Shown: positions 16,399-25,890, counted from the first letter of the stretch. The stretch: DNA of 35,296 bases from an uncultured Caryophanales bacterium (GCA_946403545.1 CAMJAG010000003.1:1-35296), one strand, 5' to 3'. The notes: a model not told the origin generated them from the letters alone. Translations and numbers: made by a program.

Positions 16399-18228
16399 AT
16401 GAAGAAGAAAATTTTATTAACTGTCTCAATGATAAGTCTATTACTCGTAGGCTGTGGAACTAATAATTCTAACAATGATAGCGTTGTTGGTTTTTCTAGT
16501 GAATCTTCACTTACTAATATTGCTGTAACTTCAGTTAGTTTTGATAGCAATAGCGTTGAATTAGACGTGGATGAAACCACTACTCTTACATATAAGGTTT
16601 TTCCTGAAAACGCTACTAACAAAAATGTAATATTTGTAAGCGATAATAATGACATCGTAGAAATCCAACAAAACGGCGTTATTAAAGCAAAATCTAAAGG
16701 AATCGCACATATTACAATAACTACAGAAGATGGCAACAAAACTGATACATGTTCAGTTCAGGTTTATGGTGATAATCTAAATAAAACTAGACTTAGATAT
16801 AACTATAACGACTACTCATGGTACGTTGAGGATAATATATTATCCACTCCAACAATAGGAGATCCTAAATTATTAATTGTCCCTGTCTGGTTCACCGATT
16901 CTTCTGATTTCATTACTAATAATGAATATAAAAAGAATGTTAGAGAAGATATTCAAAAGGTCTATTTAGGCACAAACGAAGACACTGGATGGAGAAGCGT
17001 TTCTTCATTTTATGAAGAAGAATCATCTGGAGATTGCGTTATTACAGGAACTGTTACTGATTGGTATGAAGTAGGAAAATCATCCAATGACTTTAAGAGT
17101 ACTGATTCAGGTAGAATGAATACTCACTTGTTAGTTAATGAGGCAGTTGATTGGTATTTTGCAAACAATCCAGATGATGACATTATGGATTACGACACAA
17201 ATGATGATGGCGCATTAGATGGAGTTATTCTTATCTATGCAGCTCCAGATTATTTTGCTGCAGGCGGTACAACAATGAATAATTTGTGGGCTTATTGCTC
17301 ACACGCAAATACAAGCGCAATAAAAGGTAGCCATGCAAAACCTAAAGCATGCCCATATTTTTGGGCGAGTTACGATATGATTTATGGCAGTAATGTTGCG
17401 AAATCAAGAACTGGTAGCGCATTCCATGGCGGAGAAACTGACCATTGCTTACTAGATTCCCATTCATTTACGCATGAAATGGGTCATATGCTAGGTTTAG
17501 ATGACTATTATGACTATGGTCCAAAAGGATATTCTCTTGCAGGCGGGTTTTCTATGCAAGATTTAGTCTCTGGTGGTCATGATCCATTCTCAGTCGCAGC
17601 GTATGGATGGACTAGACCATATATTCCTGAAGAAACATGTACTTTGTGCATAAATGATTTCCAATCAAGTAAAGATATAATTCTTCTATCCCCAAATTGG
17701 AATGATGATTCATCACCATTTGACGAATACTTATTATTAGAATTATTCTCTCCTACTGGATTAAATGAAATGGATTGTAAATATCAATATTCTGATTATG
17801 ATGCACAAGGTCCAAACGAAATAGGAATACGTTTATGGCACGTTGATGCTAGATTAACTTGCAAATTAATTAATGGAAATAAATACTCTCAAGACTTATT
17901 CAATGTTCCTAACAAATTAAATACTCGTCTAGCGTTTAATAATACATTCAATAACGGCACATCATTATTAGGAGATGAATACGATAACCACGCACTTCTT
18001 CAACTAATTAGAAATAACAGCAATGATACATACTTGCCTAAATCACATTTAAAAGCGGAACATCTCTTCAAAGCCGGAGAGACATTCACTATGAGCGAGT
18101 TCAAAAGACAATTCATTAAAAATGGAAAACTTAATTCTGGTGAAGAATTAGGTTGGTCCTTCTCAGTAGATTCCATCACTAATAAAGATGGTAAAATTAA
18201 AGCAAGAGTTACTTGCACTAAAGAATAA
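16399..18228 (+). CDS. M6-like metalloprotease lipoprotein with Ig-like domain
   Basis: 609 aa. The lipoprotein signal has its lipobox at LLLVGC (Cys19). A short Ser/Asn linker is followed by a bacterial Ig-like (Big_2) domain at about 43-123, with the typical VTSVSFDSNSVELDVDETTTL and PENATNKNVIFVSDNNDIVEI pattern. The catalytic domain runs from about 150 to 480, with the zinc motif HEMGHMLGLDD at 359-369: two His ligands, catalytic Glu and the extended Gly-Asp of the M6/immune-inhibitor-A type. A roughly 130-aa C-terminal region of mixed strands follows. The protein is tethered outside the cell and probably degrades host or environmental protein. There is no Shine-Dalgarno, and the promoter sits close to the ATG. 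A shared terminator follows. Confidence 0.85.
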   Translation: MKKKILLTVSMISLLLVGCGTNNSNNDSVVGFSSESSLTNIAVTSVSFDSNSVELDVDETTTLTYKVFPENATNKNVIFVSDNNDIVEIQQNGVIKAKSKGIAHITITTEDGNKTDTCSVQVYGDNLNKTRLRYNYNDYSWYVEDNILSTPTIGDPKLLIVPVWFTDSSDFITNNEYKKNVREDIQKVYLGTNEDTGWRSVSSFYEEESSGDCVITGTVTDWYEVGKSSNDFKSTDSGRMNTHLLVNEAVDWYFANNPDDDIMDYDTNDDGALDGVILIYAAPDYFAAGGTTMNNLWAYCSHANTSAIKGSHAKPKACPYFWASYDMIYGSNVAKSRTGSAFHGGETDHCLLDSHSFTHEMGHMLGLDDYYDYGPKGYSLAGGFSMQDLVSGGHDPFSVAAYGWTRPYIPEETCTLCINDFQSSKDIILLSPNWNDDSSPFDEYLLLELFSPTGLNEMDCKYQYSDYDAQGPNEIGIRLWHVDARLTCKLINGNKYSQDLFNVPNKLNTRLAFNNTFNNGTSLLGDEYDNHALLQLIRNNSNDTYLPKSHLKAEHLFKAGETFTMSEFKRQFIKNGKLNSGEELGWSFSVDSITNKDGKIKARVTCTKE

Positions 18229-18258
18229 AAAATCTAAGCTTTCCGGCTTAGATCTTTT
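18226..18258. terminator. bidirectional terminator, protease/glycosyltransferase
   Basis: ATCTAAGC (18232-18239), loop TTTCCG, and GCTTAGAT (18246-18253). A T-rich run on the plus side and an A run at 18226-18232 serve both convergent genes. The glycosyltransferase stop codon (18248-18250) lies inside the stem. Confidence 0.8.
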
Positions 18259-19624
18259 CTTCTTGTGTTTCTTGTTTAGGTTCACTGAGTTGTTTAATTT
18301 CAGCGTCTAATTCATTTATTTCTTCGCTTAATGGTTTATGCTCTATTTTCATAATGTCATATCCCATAATAACGATAATAAATAAGTTAATTAAGGATGC
18401 AATTGTAACTACATCTTCTCCTAAAATATCGAAGAGGTATTTACCATATCTAGCTAGATAGTGATAATACACTATCGCGGAAGATACTTGCATGAGTATA
18501 AGAAGATATATCTTCTTTTTATCAATCAATGCATAGATGATTAATAAGCAATCAACGATAAGGAAGTATCTTTCGTGTAATCTTGGAAGTAAGAAGATTG
18601 TAACCATTGTAAGGAAGATACCTACTTTAAACATATCTTCTTTCTTCTCAATCTTAGGATTTCTAAGTAATAAGAGAGCAAGTACACCACCGATACCTAA
18701 GATAGAAATCCATGGAGCATTATTTCTTAAAGTTGCAGATATATTATCAAATTCGAAGAATTTCCATATTGTAGCAGCACCATAAGTTAAATTGCTTTGG
18801 CCTTGGAATTGTCTAGTTAAGTATTTAAATGGTTCTCCAAGAGAAGCTCCACAGAAGAATGCTGGTAGGAATGTTGCAAAGTACACTAATGGGACAAGAA
18901 TAATATTCCATAATTTGAGTTTTCTCTTAAATAAGAGATAAACAAGGAATGGTAATATGAATATTGCTTGTAACTTATTAGCAAACGCTAATCCAAAAAA
19001 GACAAACGCTAATTCAGATTTTCCTTTAATAGCGAAATAGAATGAGTATAAAAGGAATGTAACATAGATAATGTCAGCGTTACCCCATATTGTAGAGTTC
19101 ACGAATAATGAAGGTAAAATTGTCGCTAAAATGTATGCAAAAGTGGCTTTTGTTTTATCTTTTGTGATTTCTTTTGCTAAGAAATACATTCCAATAGCGA
19201 ATGCAATTGCAAACACAAATAGCATTGTTTTGAAATATATCATTCTATTTTCATAGAAATCGAAATAATAGTTATCGACATTGATTTGTTTACCTTTAGG
19301 TAACAATGTCATTATTGCTAAGACAAATAAGAATAATGGAGAGTAGTCACTATTAATTGTGTAGAAATTAGAGAACCCTACGTTATCAATCTGAATCATC
19401 CATGGTTGATCATAAGCAACATACATTGGCTCTTCTACACCAAGAATAAATGCAACTGTGTCACCAGTTGGATATAAAACGAAAACATATCTAACTACTA
19501 AAGCAACGATAGTTACTAAAGCCATTGCGATAATTAAATAGTATTTTTGGAAGAATTTTAGAAAGTTTAAACCTGCTAATTTCCAACCTTTACTTACTGT
19601 ATTTGTAAATTCCTTGAATTTCAT
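18248..19624 (-). CDS. GT-C family membrane glycosyltransferase (Gpi18-like mannosyltransferase)
   Basis: 458 aa with about ten to eleven membrane segments. The large first extracytoplasmic loop contains DQPWMIQIDN and a DYSPLFLFVL segment like the D-YPPL motif of Gpi18-type/GT87 glycosyltransferases. A conserved-looking LHERYFL lies in a later loop. The family moves sugars from lipid-linked donors to acceptors outside the membrane. The last 40 residues are a charged cytoplasmic tail (EINELDAEIKQL). It stands alone. There is no Shine-Dalgarno before ATG 19624, and TATAAT lies 11 nt upstream, so a leader of about 5 nt is expected. Donor and acceptor are unknown. Confidence 0.75.
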   Translation of the reverse strand: MKFKEFTNTVSKGWKLAGLNFLKFFQKYYLIIAMALVTIVALVVRYVFVLYPTGDTVAFILGVEEPMYVAYDQPWMIQIDNVGFSNFYTINSDYSPLFLFVLAIMTLLPKGKQINVDNYYFDFYENRMIYFKTMLFVFAIAFAIGMYFLAKEITKDKTKATFAYILATILPSLFVNSTIWGNADIIYVTFLLYSFYFAIKGKSELAFVFFGLAFANKLQAIFILPFLVYLLFKRKLKLWNIILVPLVYFATFLPAFFCGASLGEPFKYLTRQFQGQSNLTYGAATIWKFFEFDNISATLRNNAPWISILGIGGVLALLLLRNPKIEKKEDMFKVGIFLTMVTIFLLPRLHERYFLIVDCLLIIYALIDKKKIYLLILMQVSSAIVYYHYLARYGKYLFDILGEDVVTIASLINLFIIVIMGYDIMKIEHKPLSEEINELDAEIKQLSEPKQETQEEKI

Positions 19625-19635
19625 AGCGTGATTAA

Positions 19636-19664
19636 ATTATATATTAGTTACCTTTATTAATCAA
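19636..19664 (-). promoter_or_regulatory. promoter of the glycosyltransferase gene
   Basis: On the minus strand, TTGATT (19659-19664), a 17-nt spacer and TATAAT (19636-19641). Start is predicted near 19629, 5 nt before the ATG. Confidence 0.6.
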
Positions 19665-19697
19665 AATAAAAAGAACCTTTTTAATAGAAAGGTTCCT
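19662..19697 (-). terminator. terminator of the SKAP-repeat lipoprotein
   Basis: AAGAACCTTT (19671-19680) pairs with AAAGGTTCCT (19688-19697). On the minus strand this is followed by TTTTTATTTTG. Confidence 0.7.
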
Positions 19698-19718
19698 TTT
19701 AGTCATATTATTTTACAA

Positions 19719-20447
19719 TTAGATTTCTTGGAAAATAATGTAGCTTTCCAAATCGAAGACGAAACGATAGTATGGGTTTTCGAATGAAACCATATCGTTA
19801 CCACCTGTTAAGTCAAGGACTGGAGCGAGAACGCAATATCTGCTTTCGCTTGTATCTAAGCCCATTTCTTCAGCTGTTCTGCTATCAGCGATATCGACTT
19901 GGAATGAGTTAAGTTTAACTGTAACACCTCTGTCGTGTTCTTTACCTGCTGCTTCTTTATTATTTAAAGAAGTATCAGCACCACTTGAGCTGTATTTACA
20001 TTTAACAACCATTTGGTAAGCACCTGCTTTAGGAGCTTTAATCCAGTAATCAACATAGCTTCCTGCTGATGTAGCGGAACATTTACCATCACTACCAATT
20101 GTATTTGTGGATGATGGGTTGAAGTCTGCGACTTTAATCTTAACGCCTGCTTTATTTGCTGTAGCGTCGTTAAGTGGAATGTAGTCTTTACCTTCTAAGT
20201 TTTGTGCTGGTGTTCCTTCTGTGTAGTTTCTTTCAAGAACTGTTAATGGAGCGCCTTCAGTTGGAGTACGACTTGTTGGTTCTGTCCAATTGCTTGGTGG
20301 AGTCTTACTGACTGGAGCCTTGGAAACAGGAGCCTTGGATGTTGCTGGAGCTTTAGAATTTGCTGGAGCAGCACTCTTTGCTTCACCACAAGCTGTTAAA
20401 GCCATTGCAGCTAAAACAAAGAAAAGTGAATAAACCTTCTTTTTCAT
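19719..20447 (-). CDS. lipoprotein with carbohydrate-binding-like beta domain
   Basis: 242 aa. The signal peptide has lipobox LTAC (Cys20). A low-complexity linker of repeated SKAP(A/V) units spans about 24-50. The rest (about 70-242) is predicted beta-rich and reads like a galactose-binding/CBM6-type fold: GSYVDYWIKAPKAGAYQMVV resembles the strand pair of such modules, and the chain ends FVFDLESYIIFQEI. Sugar binding is inference. AGGGG precedes the ATG. The promoter spacer is filled by an 18-bp palindrome. The protein is displayed on the outside of the membrane. Confidence 0.75.
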   Translation of the reverse strand: MKKKVYSLFFVLAAMALTACGEAKSAAPANSKAPATSKAPVSKAPVSKTPPSNWTEPTSRTPTEGAPLTVLERNYTEGTPAQNLEGKDYIPLNDATANKAGVKIKVADFNPSSTNTIGSDGKCSATSAGSYVDYWIKAPKAGAYQMVVKCKYSSSGADTSLNNKEAAGKEHDRGVTVKLNSFQVDIADSRTAEEMGLDTSESRYCVLAPVLDLTGGNDMVSFENPYYRFVFDLESYIIFQEI

Positions 20448-20473
20448 ATATAAATCCCCTTTTATATGCCTTT

Positions 20474-20501
20474 ATTATATAATTTTAAAATTATACTACA
20501 A
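20474..20501 (-). promoter_or_regulatory. promoter of the lipoprotein gene with palindromic spacer
   Basis: On the minus strand, TTGTAG (20496-20501), a 16-nt spacer and TATAAT (20474-20479). TATAATTTTAAAATTATA, a perfect 18-bp palindrome (20478-20495), fills the spacer, where a repressor would block both boxes. Confidence 0.5.
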
Positions 20502-20571
20502 GTAGATATTAGTAAATATTCATAGAAATATGCAAAACAAAAGAGATTTTTTAGCTATATGAAATTATTGG

Positions 20572-20601
20572 ATAAATAAAAAGGAACCCGAAAGGGGTTC
20601 C
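20572..20601 (-). terminator. terminator of mscS
   Basis: GGAACCC (20583-20589) and GGGTTCC (20595-20601) enclose a GAAAG loop. On the minus strand TTTTTATTT follows. Confidence 0.8.
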
Positions 20602-20623
20602 ATTAAAATATAAATAAGAGGAT

Positions 20624-21691
20624 TTATTTATCTGCTTTAATATCGATTGCTTTTGATAATTCTTTTTGTTCTTCAACGAATTCTTCAGCTTTCTTAATTT
20701 CGTTTTTAGAGAGTTCGCTTGGTTTATCATTTTCACCCATATGAACAACAATTTGGTTGAATGGAATAGAAATACCATTATTATCAAATAAGATTTTAAT
20801 TTCACGGTTCAAATCTCTTTGAACTTGATAGATATCATTTTCGTTACACTTAGCAACGAATAATAAGTTAACTGAGCTTTCAGCAAGTTCACTGACACCT
20901 TTATAGAAAGGACCTTCAACAATAAGTGGTACTCTTTCTTTTAACTTATCAATATTATCAGAGATAATAGCTTCGACTTTTTCAATACGATCAGCATATG
21001 AAATCGCGACAGTACATTTTGCCAAAGATAATTCTTTAGTTTGGTTAATAATTGTTTTAATTTCACTGTTATTCACGATTTTTACGTTGAAACCAGCATC
21101 AATTAATCTTGTAGTTCTAATACCAATAACTTGGACTTCACCTCTCCAACCATCAATTATGATGATATCACCAACTTGGAAGTCTCCTTCAAAAACGATG
21201 AAGATACCGGCAAGGATATCTGCGATTAAAGTTTGAGAACCAAGACCAATGATAAGAGTTAAGACACCAGCACTAGCAAGGAGCATTGTTGTATTTGCAC
21301 CCCAGCTTGCCATAATGCAGAACGCACCAGCAATAGCGATTGTCCATTTTAAGAAGTTACATACTAATTTGAGAATTGTAACTGCTTTTTTGTCTTTCAT
21401 GTTTAACTTAGATAAACAATTTAGTAATACCGCACCGATTAAGCAGAATCCAATGATTTGGATTGTCCTTAAAATGCCAGGTAATACTAATGTAAATAAT
21501 GTGAAGAGTAATGTGTTGAATTGTCCGACATCTCCACCACAGTATTTATTTACCCATTCAGTTTTGGAGAGTTTGAATACATTAAAAATGTAATCTCCAA
21601 AAATGGTAAATAGGATGGCAGCAAGTGCAAAGATTGCAAATACTGACCATAACACAATTTTCTTAACAAATTTTTTGTCGTTGTTTTCCAT
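20624..21691 (-). CDS. mscS: small-conductance mechanosensitive channel (MscS family)
   Basis: 355 aa. There are membrane segments at about 11-33, 60-92 and 107-128. The pore-lining helix and beta domain at about 133-200 carry the family signature (LIIGLGSQTLIADILAGIFI, then FEGDFQVGDII and GEVQVIGIRTTRL). The alpha/beta cytoplasmic vestibule continues to about 325, and the last 30 residues are charged helix. The channel opens on membrane tension during osmotic downshock. AGGAGG precedes the ATG. It starts 16 nt after the stop of the giant repeat protein, so the two form one operon, suggesting an envelope-stress link. Confidence 0.92.
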   Translation of the reverse strand: MENNDKKFVKKIVLWSVFAIFALAAILFTIFGDYIFNVFKLSKTEWVNKYCGGDVGQFNTLLFTLFTLVLPGILRTIQIIGFCLIGAVLLNCLSKLNMKDKKAVTILKLVCNFLKWTIAIAGAFCIMASWGANTTMLLASAGVLTLIIGLGSQTLIADILAGIFIVFEGDFQVGDIIIIDGWRGEVQVIGIRTTRLIDAGFNVKIVNNSEIKTIINQTKELSLAKCTVAISYADRIEKVEAIISDNIDKLKERVPLIVEGPFYKGVSELAESSVNLLFVAKCNENDIYQVQRDLNREIKILFDNNGISIPFNQIVVHMGENDKPSELSKNEIKKAEEFVEEQKELSKAIDIKADK

Positions 21692-21707
21692 AATAAATCC
21701 TCCTTTG

Positions 21708-24700
21708 TTATCCGTTAGATACCTCTACGGTAAATTGTGTATGTAAAGCTACAGTGACATATTGATAATCTTGAGAATAATATGTGCTGTATCTTAATGT
21801 AACGTTGACTTCATTGCTAGAAAGGAACGATAGCAATCCAGGTAAATCATCTACTCTATTTAATCTTAATGAATATGTTTCATTGACATTGTCAAAATTC
21901 ATCAAGCTTTCTTCTGTCATAGAAACTTCATATCTTTCATTTTCGTTACTATCAGAAGAGAAGATGATTGTATATTCACTAGCACTATAAGTGAGATAAC
22001 GTCCATAAATATTAAATTGTAATATTGGACTAGAGTATTGAATTGTTGTGTTTGTTAAAGAGCATGCGACAATATCAGTACCATCACGTAAATCAAGTGT
22101 AATAGTAGCATTTCCTATTACGTCAAAAGTTTGTCCTTTGACTGTTGTTGAAATTCCATATTCAAGGCGGAGATCTAAAGGATATCCATTAGCATCGGCC
22201 GAATCAACAGAAGCTCCTGGATTAGCAGTTTTATAAGCTTGTAAAGCGCTTGTGATATTAACATATTGATATCCACTAACTTTATTTAATGTAATTTCTT
22301 CACTAAATGCTCCAGATTGTGAAGTGGAATTAGAAATTGTTAAAGTCCAATTGCCAACAGAATTAGTGTTATCAACATAGTTGATATATGCAATACCATA
22401 ATATTGATCACCACTTCTAATAACGCTGCTATAGAAGTTTGCATCATAGATTTCATAAGCACTTTGGAATGTTTGAATGCCTTCATAGTACTCAGAGCCT
22501 GTTCTAGCGTCAGTGTAGAATACTTTATAGCTCACTTCTGTGGCTTCAGAGAAATATAATTCGTATTGGCTAATATCAATTGTTTGAGCAGATAATGTCT
22601 TTGTTAACCCAAAGTTATACTCTTGTGGATCCATTTGGTCAGCTCCATAAGAAACATATAGAGTTAAGGAGAAGTTACTTAAGTAACCATAATCATCAGC
22701 ATAGTCTAATGTAAGAGTAATTACACCTTCCATTTGATCAATGTATGGATCGAATGTAACGCCTCTGAATTCAGTAACTCTATTTTGAATATCAGTGAAT
22801 GTTATTGTTTCAGCACCTTCTAATGTTCTAAAACTATTAAGTTCGTAATAATGGAGTTCATATTGGAATTCTTGACTTAAGTCAAAGTAATTTCCAATGG
22901 AATATCCCCATCCACTATGTAAATCAACTGCTTGTTTTTCTGTTGTAGCTTCAAGACTAAATGATAAAACGTATGATTCGAATTTAAGGTCTACATAGAA
23001 ACTTCTAAATTCATTTAATTCATTATCAAAATCAAGTGTTACATAGATAATTGCGTCTTTAAAGTCTGCTTGAGAATCGAATGTAATGCCTCTAAATTCT
23101 TGTTTAGCACCACTGTTATCTGTGAATGTAACGTTCCCTGTTGATTCGATAGTTTTTCCTTGCTTTCTATCATAATATGTGAACTTATAAGAGAATGTCC
23201 CATGCATATTGTAATCAGTTAAAAGTTGACCAGAAGTAGACTCATAATCATCAGGATTTAAAACTTCTAATGTTTGTTTAGATGTAGTTGGAGCTAAATC
23301 ATAGAATAATTGGCAATTGCCTTGTTTAGCAATTTGGAGTCTAAAACTTGAGAAATAGCCATAATCATTGTCCATATCTAATGTGACACTGAATGTTTTA
23401 TTCAAGTAGTTTGCTTCAGGATCAAAGACAATGCCTCTAAATTCACTAACGGCGCCGCTTTCATCATAGAAAGTAACTGGATTTTGAGAATCAACTTGGA
23501 CTAAATCGCCTTTATTTGAATATGTTAAAACATATCCAAAAGTATCATCTAGGATTAATGTTTCTAATAATTCATCACTTGGATGGCCACCTTCAATAGT
23601 AGCGTCTCTTAAGTAAATAGTTTGTTTTTCAGTTGTTGCTCTTAAATCAAATGTCATCATTGGTTGGTTTTGACAAGATAACATTAATGTAAAGTTGGAG
23701 AAATGTAGGTAGTCGTTATCAAAATCAAGTGTGACATAGAAGTATTTTTCAATGAAGTTAGCGTTTTCATGGATTGTAATACCTCTAAATTCTTGAACAG
23801 CACCACTGACATCTTCAAATACCATTGGTTGCTCAGATTCAACTGATTTAGTTTCTCCTCTTTCTTTATAGGTAAGCGTGTATGAGAAAGCAGTATCTTC
23901 TAAAACGATGTTAGATGTATTGCCTCCTTCTTCACCTTGAATAGCACTGCTTAACTGAAGCGCTTGCTTTTCAGTAGTTGTTTCTAAGTTAAATGTATAT
24001 GTTGGAGTTGTTTGAGAAGTTAAAGTAAATACGAAGTCAGATAAGTGGCCTAAATCATTATCAAAATCAAGTGTGACGTAAATCACATTTCTTAAGAAAT
24101 CAGCTTCATTACTGAGTTCTACCCCTCTAAATTCTTGTTTTGCACCACTATTATCAGTGAATCTAACTGTACCTTTTTCAGCTTCAATTAGTTCATTATT
24201 AAATACGTAAGTTAAGGAATAACCATATTCATTACCAAGAGTGAAATCGAATTCTACTTCATCTTGGTTTTGAGAATAACCACTTAATGTTTGTACAGCA
24301 GTTGTTTTCTCTAAGTTATAAACACGAACACCTTCTTGACCGGTTAATGTGAATTTAAAGTCAGAGAATTCTCCAATTGGATCATCATAGAACATGGAGA
24401 TTTCAAACGAATTTGTTCTAAAGTTAGCGGTTTTATCAAAAGTAAAGTCTTTAAATTCAGCATATGTCTCAGGTTCTGGTTCAGGAACATATTCACTTAA
24501 TGTAGTGACATATTCGGTTGCGTGGATAGTTTTATCTAAATCCGCACTTCTAATGTTCAAAACATACTTTGTTTCAGGTTTAAGGAATAGGAACTCGTCT
24601 TTATTTAGGCCTTCTTCAAGAACTCTTGTGTCAATTACTTGGTCATCTTCAAAAGAAAGAAGTTCAAGATAGAAAGGAACTTCATCAGTTTCTTCTAGTT

Positions 24701-25109
24701 CAATACCATAAAAAATACTATGCGTACTTGCGTCTAAATAAGTAAATTCTGCTCTAACGTTTTGAAGAATACTTGCACCGATAACAGAACCGACCACAGG
24801 AATAACAACAACTGTAGCAGCACCAGCAACAACCGCACCGGCAGAAGCACCGGCAGAAGCGTTAGTTATTTGTTTGACTGTTTCAGTATTTTTTTGTTGT
24901 TGACTCTTGTTTTTGTAGTTAGGATTATTTCTTCCGATTAACCCATTTTTCTCTCTATCATCATTGATAATTTCGACATCATTTATATTGGATTTGCAAG
25001 GTTCTGGATTACCTTTAAATTCAGAAAATTCAGTCTTTTGAGTCTTACCAAATTCTGAGCCTTCAAAATCATTTTTGATTTTTACATTGTTATACTCATC
25101 GTATCTCAT
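21708..25109 (-). CDS. giant membrane-anchored protein with EFRG repeats
   Basis: 1133 aa. It has no N-terminal signal peptide and no LPxTG. Residues 1-80 are polar and charged. A Gly/Ala/Val-rich membrane segment lies at about 86-115 (SAGAVVAGAATVVVIPVV). An FN3-like beta domain follows at about 120-205, with a PEPEPE hinge. Then come beta-rich repeats of about 109-116 residues, each beginning with an EFRG motif (326, 440, 556, 671, 780). Each also has a VTLDFDND-type strand and a TTEKQ motif. A divergent first copy precedes 326 and two degenerate copies run from about 870 to the end. The chain is probably anchored by one membrane helix with the repeats outside. No family is recognised. There is no clear Shine-Dalgarno and the -10-like AT tract touches the ATG. 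It is co-transcribed with mscS. Confidence 0.8.
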   Translation of the reverse strand: MRYDEYNNVKIKNDFEGSEFGKTQKTEFSEFKGNPEPCKSNINDVEIINDDREKNGLIGRNNPNYKNKSQQQKNTETVKQITNASAGASAGAVVAGAATVVVIPVVGSVIGASILQNVRAEFTYLDASTHSIFYGIELEETDEVPFYLELLSFEDDQVIDTRVLEEGLNKDEFLFLKPETKYVLNIRSADLDKTIHATEYVTTLSEYVPEPEPETYAEFKDFTFDKTANFRTNSFEISMFYDDPIGEFSDFKFTLTGQEGVRVYNLEKTTAVQTLSGYSQNQDEVEFDFTLGNEYGYSLTYVFNNELIEAEKGTVRFTDNSGAKQEFRGVELSNEADFLRNVIYVTLDFDNDLGHLSDFVFTLTSQTTPTYTFNLETTTEKQALQLSSAIQGEEGGNTSNIVLEDTAFSYTLTYKERGETKSVESEQPMVFEDVSGAVQEFRGITIHENANFIEKYFYVTLDFDNDYLHFSNFTLMLSCQNQPMMTFDLRATTEKQTIYLRDATIEGGHPSDELLETLILDDTFGYVLTYSNKGDLVQVDSQNPVTFYDESGAVSEFRGIVFDPEANYLNKTFSVTLDMDNDYGYFSSFRLQIAKQGNCQLFYDLAPTTSKQTLEVLNPDDYESTSGQLLTDYNMHGTFSYKFTYYDRKQGKTIESTGNVTFTDNSGAKQEFRGITFDSQADFKDAIIYVTLDFDNELNEFRSFYVDLKFESYVLSFSLEATTEKQAVDLHSGWGYSIGNYFDLSQEFQYELHYYELNSFRTLEGAETITFTDIQNRVTEFRGVTFDPYIDQMEGVITLTLDYADDYGYLSNFSLTLYVSYGADQMDPQEYNFGLTKTLSAQTIDISQYELYFSEATEVSYKVFYTDARTGSEYYEGIQTFQSAYEIYDANFYSSVIRSGDQYYGIAYINYVDNTNSVGNWTLTISNSTSQSGAFSEEITLNKVSGYQYVNITSALQAYKTANPGASVDSADANGYPLDLRLEYGISTTVKGQTFDVIGNATITLDLRDGTDIVACSLTNTTIQYSSPILQFNIYGRYLTYSASEYTIIFSSDSNENERYEVSMTEESLMNFDNVNETYSLRLNRVDDLPGLLSFLSSNEVNVTLRYSTYYSQDYQYVTVALHTQFTVEVSNG

Positions 25110-25130
25110 AGCAAATATATTAACATATCT

Positions 25131-25159
25131 TCAAATAAAAAGAGATAGAAATCTATCTC
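25131..25159 (-). terminator. terminator of the CmpB-like gene
   Basis: GAGATAG (25142-25148), loop AAAT, and CTATCTC (25153-25159). On the minus strand TTTTTATTTG follows. Confidence 0.7.
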
Positions 25160-25188
25160 GTTTTTAATAATTATATTTAAATTTATTG

Positions 25189-25815
25189 TTATTTTTCGCC
25201 CTTATTAGTGAATTGTTTAATCTTGTTTTTAATCAGTTTTTTGAATTCCTCAAATCTAAGATTTTGCGCTTCTTTAACCTCTTTTAATTTAGTAGCAAGG
25301 TGCACCGAGTAAGAGAAATCAACGAGCATCATCCCCATAACAGCACCTATAAAATAGGTGTATATGAGGTTTTCGCTTATCCAGGTTATACCATTAACAA
25401 GTAATGGATTTAAGAAGAAATAGTATAAAGAACCCACTACTAACCAGATAAGCGAAAAGGCTGGACATATAATACCCATAATGTTTCCTTTTCTATCCGA
25501 ATAATCCCATAGTTTTGCTTTAAACCCTTTTATAAAGATAAGTCCAGCGATGAATTCTATGAGGGTCATTCCTGCTCCGATTAATAGGATTCTAATAATT
25601 GCGTTTACTATTTGATTAGAAATTGGAATATCAATACTACTTAAAACAAATAAAACTACGACACCACATCCGTAAATTGGTAAATATGGACCAGTTAAAA
25701 AACCTGGGTTAACCCATTTCTTTTGAGATACAAATCTTCTAAAGAATAGTTCGATTATCCAGCCAAGTAGGCTTCCTATAACGAATAACGTAGATCCAAT
25801 AACTAAATACTTCAT
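25189..25815 (-). CDS. putative ABC-transporter type IV membrane protein (CmpB-like)
   Basis: 208 aa with about five membrane segments (3-25, 43-62, 70-95, 112-135, 142-165) and a basic C-terminal tail. The motifs GWIIELFFRRF, WVNPGFLTGPYLPIYG and LWDYSDRKGNIMG are those of the CmpB-like family (PF06541), whose role is not settled. A perfect 16-bp palindrome lies between its promoter and ATG. It is separated from the upstream GGDEF-EAL gene by a terminator. No strong ribosome site is seen before ATG 25815. Confidence 0.85.
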   Translation of the reverse strand: MKYLVIGSTLFVIGSLLGWIIELFFRRFVSQKKWVNPGFLTGPYLPIYGCGVVVLFVLSSIDIPISNQIVNAIIRILLIGAGMTLIEFIAGLIFIKGFKAKLWDYSDRKGNIMGIICPAFSLIWLVVGSLYYFFLNPLLVNGITWISENLIYTYFIGAVMGMMLVDFSYSVHLATKLKEVKEAQNLRFEEFKKLIKNKIKQFTNKGEK

Positions 25816-25823
25816 AAATCTAA

Positions 25824-25839
25824 TAGTGACATGTCACTA
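25824..25839. promoter_or_regulatory. 16-bp perfect palindrome, likely repressor operator
   Basis: TAGTGACATGTCACTA is a perfect palindrome 8 nt upstream of the CmpB-like ATG. A -10-like TAAAAT on the minus strand (25845-25850) puts transcription start near 25838, so the palindrome covers about +1 to +15. The regulator is unknown. Confidence 0.6.
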
Positions 25840-25859
25840 CATTTATTTTACTACCATTA

Positions 25860-25890
25860 AAATAAAAGAAAAGCATGTCTTTAGACATGC
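25860..25890 (-). terminator. terminator of the GGDEF-EAL gene
   Basis: GCATGTC (25873-25879), loop TTTA, and GACATGC (25884-25890). On the minus strand TTTTCTTTTATTTT follows. Confidence 0.75.
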
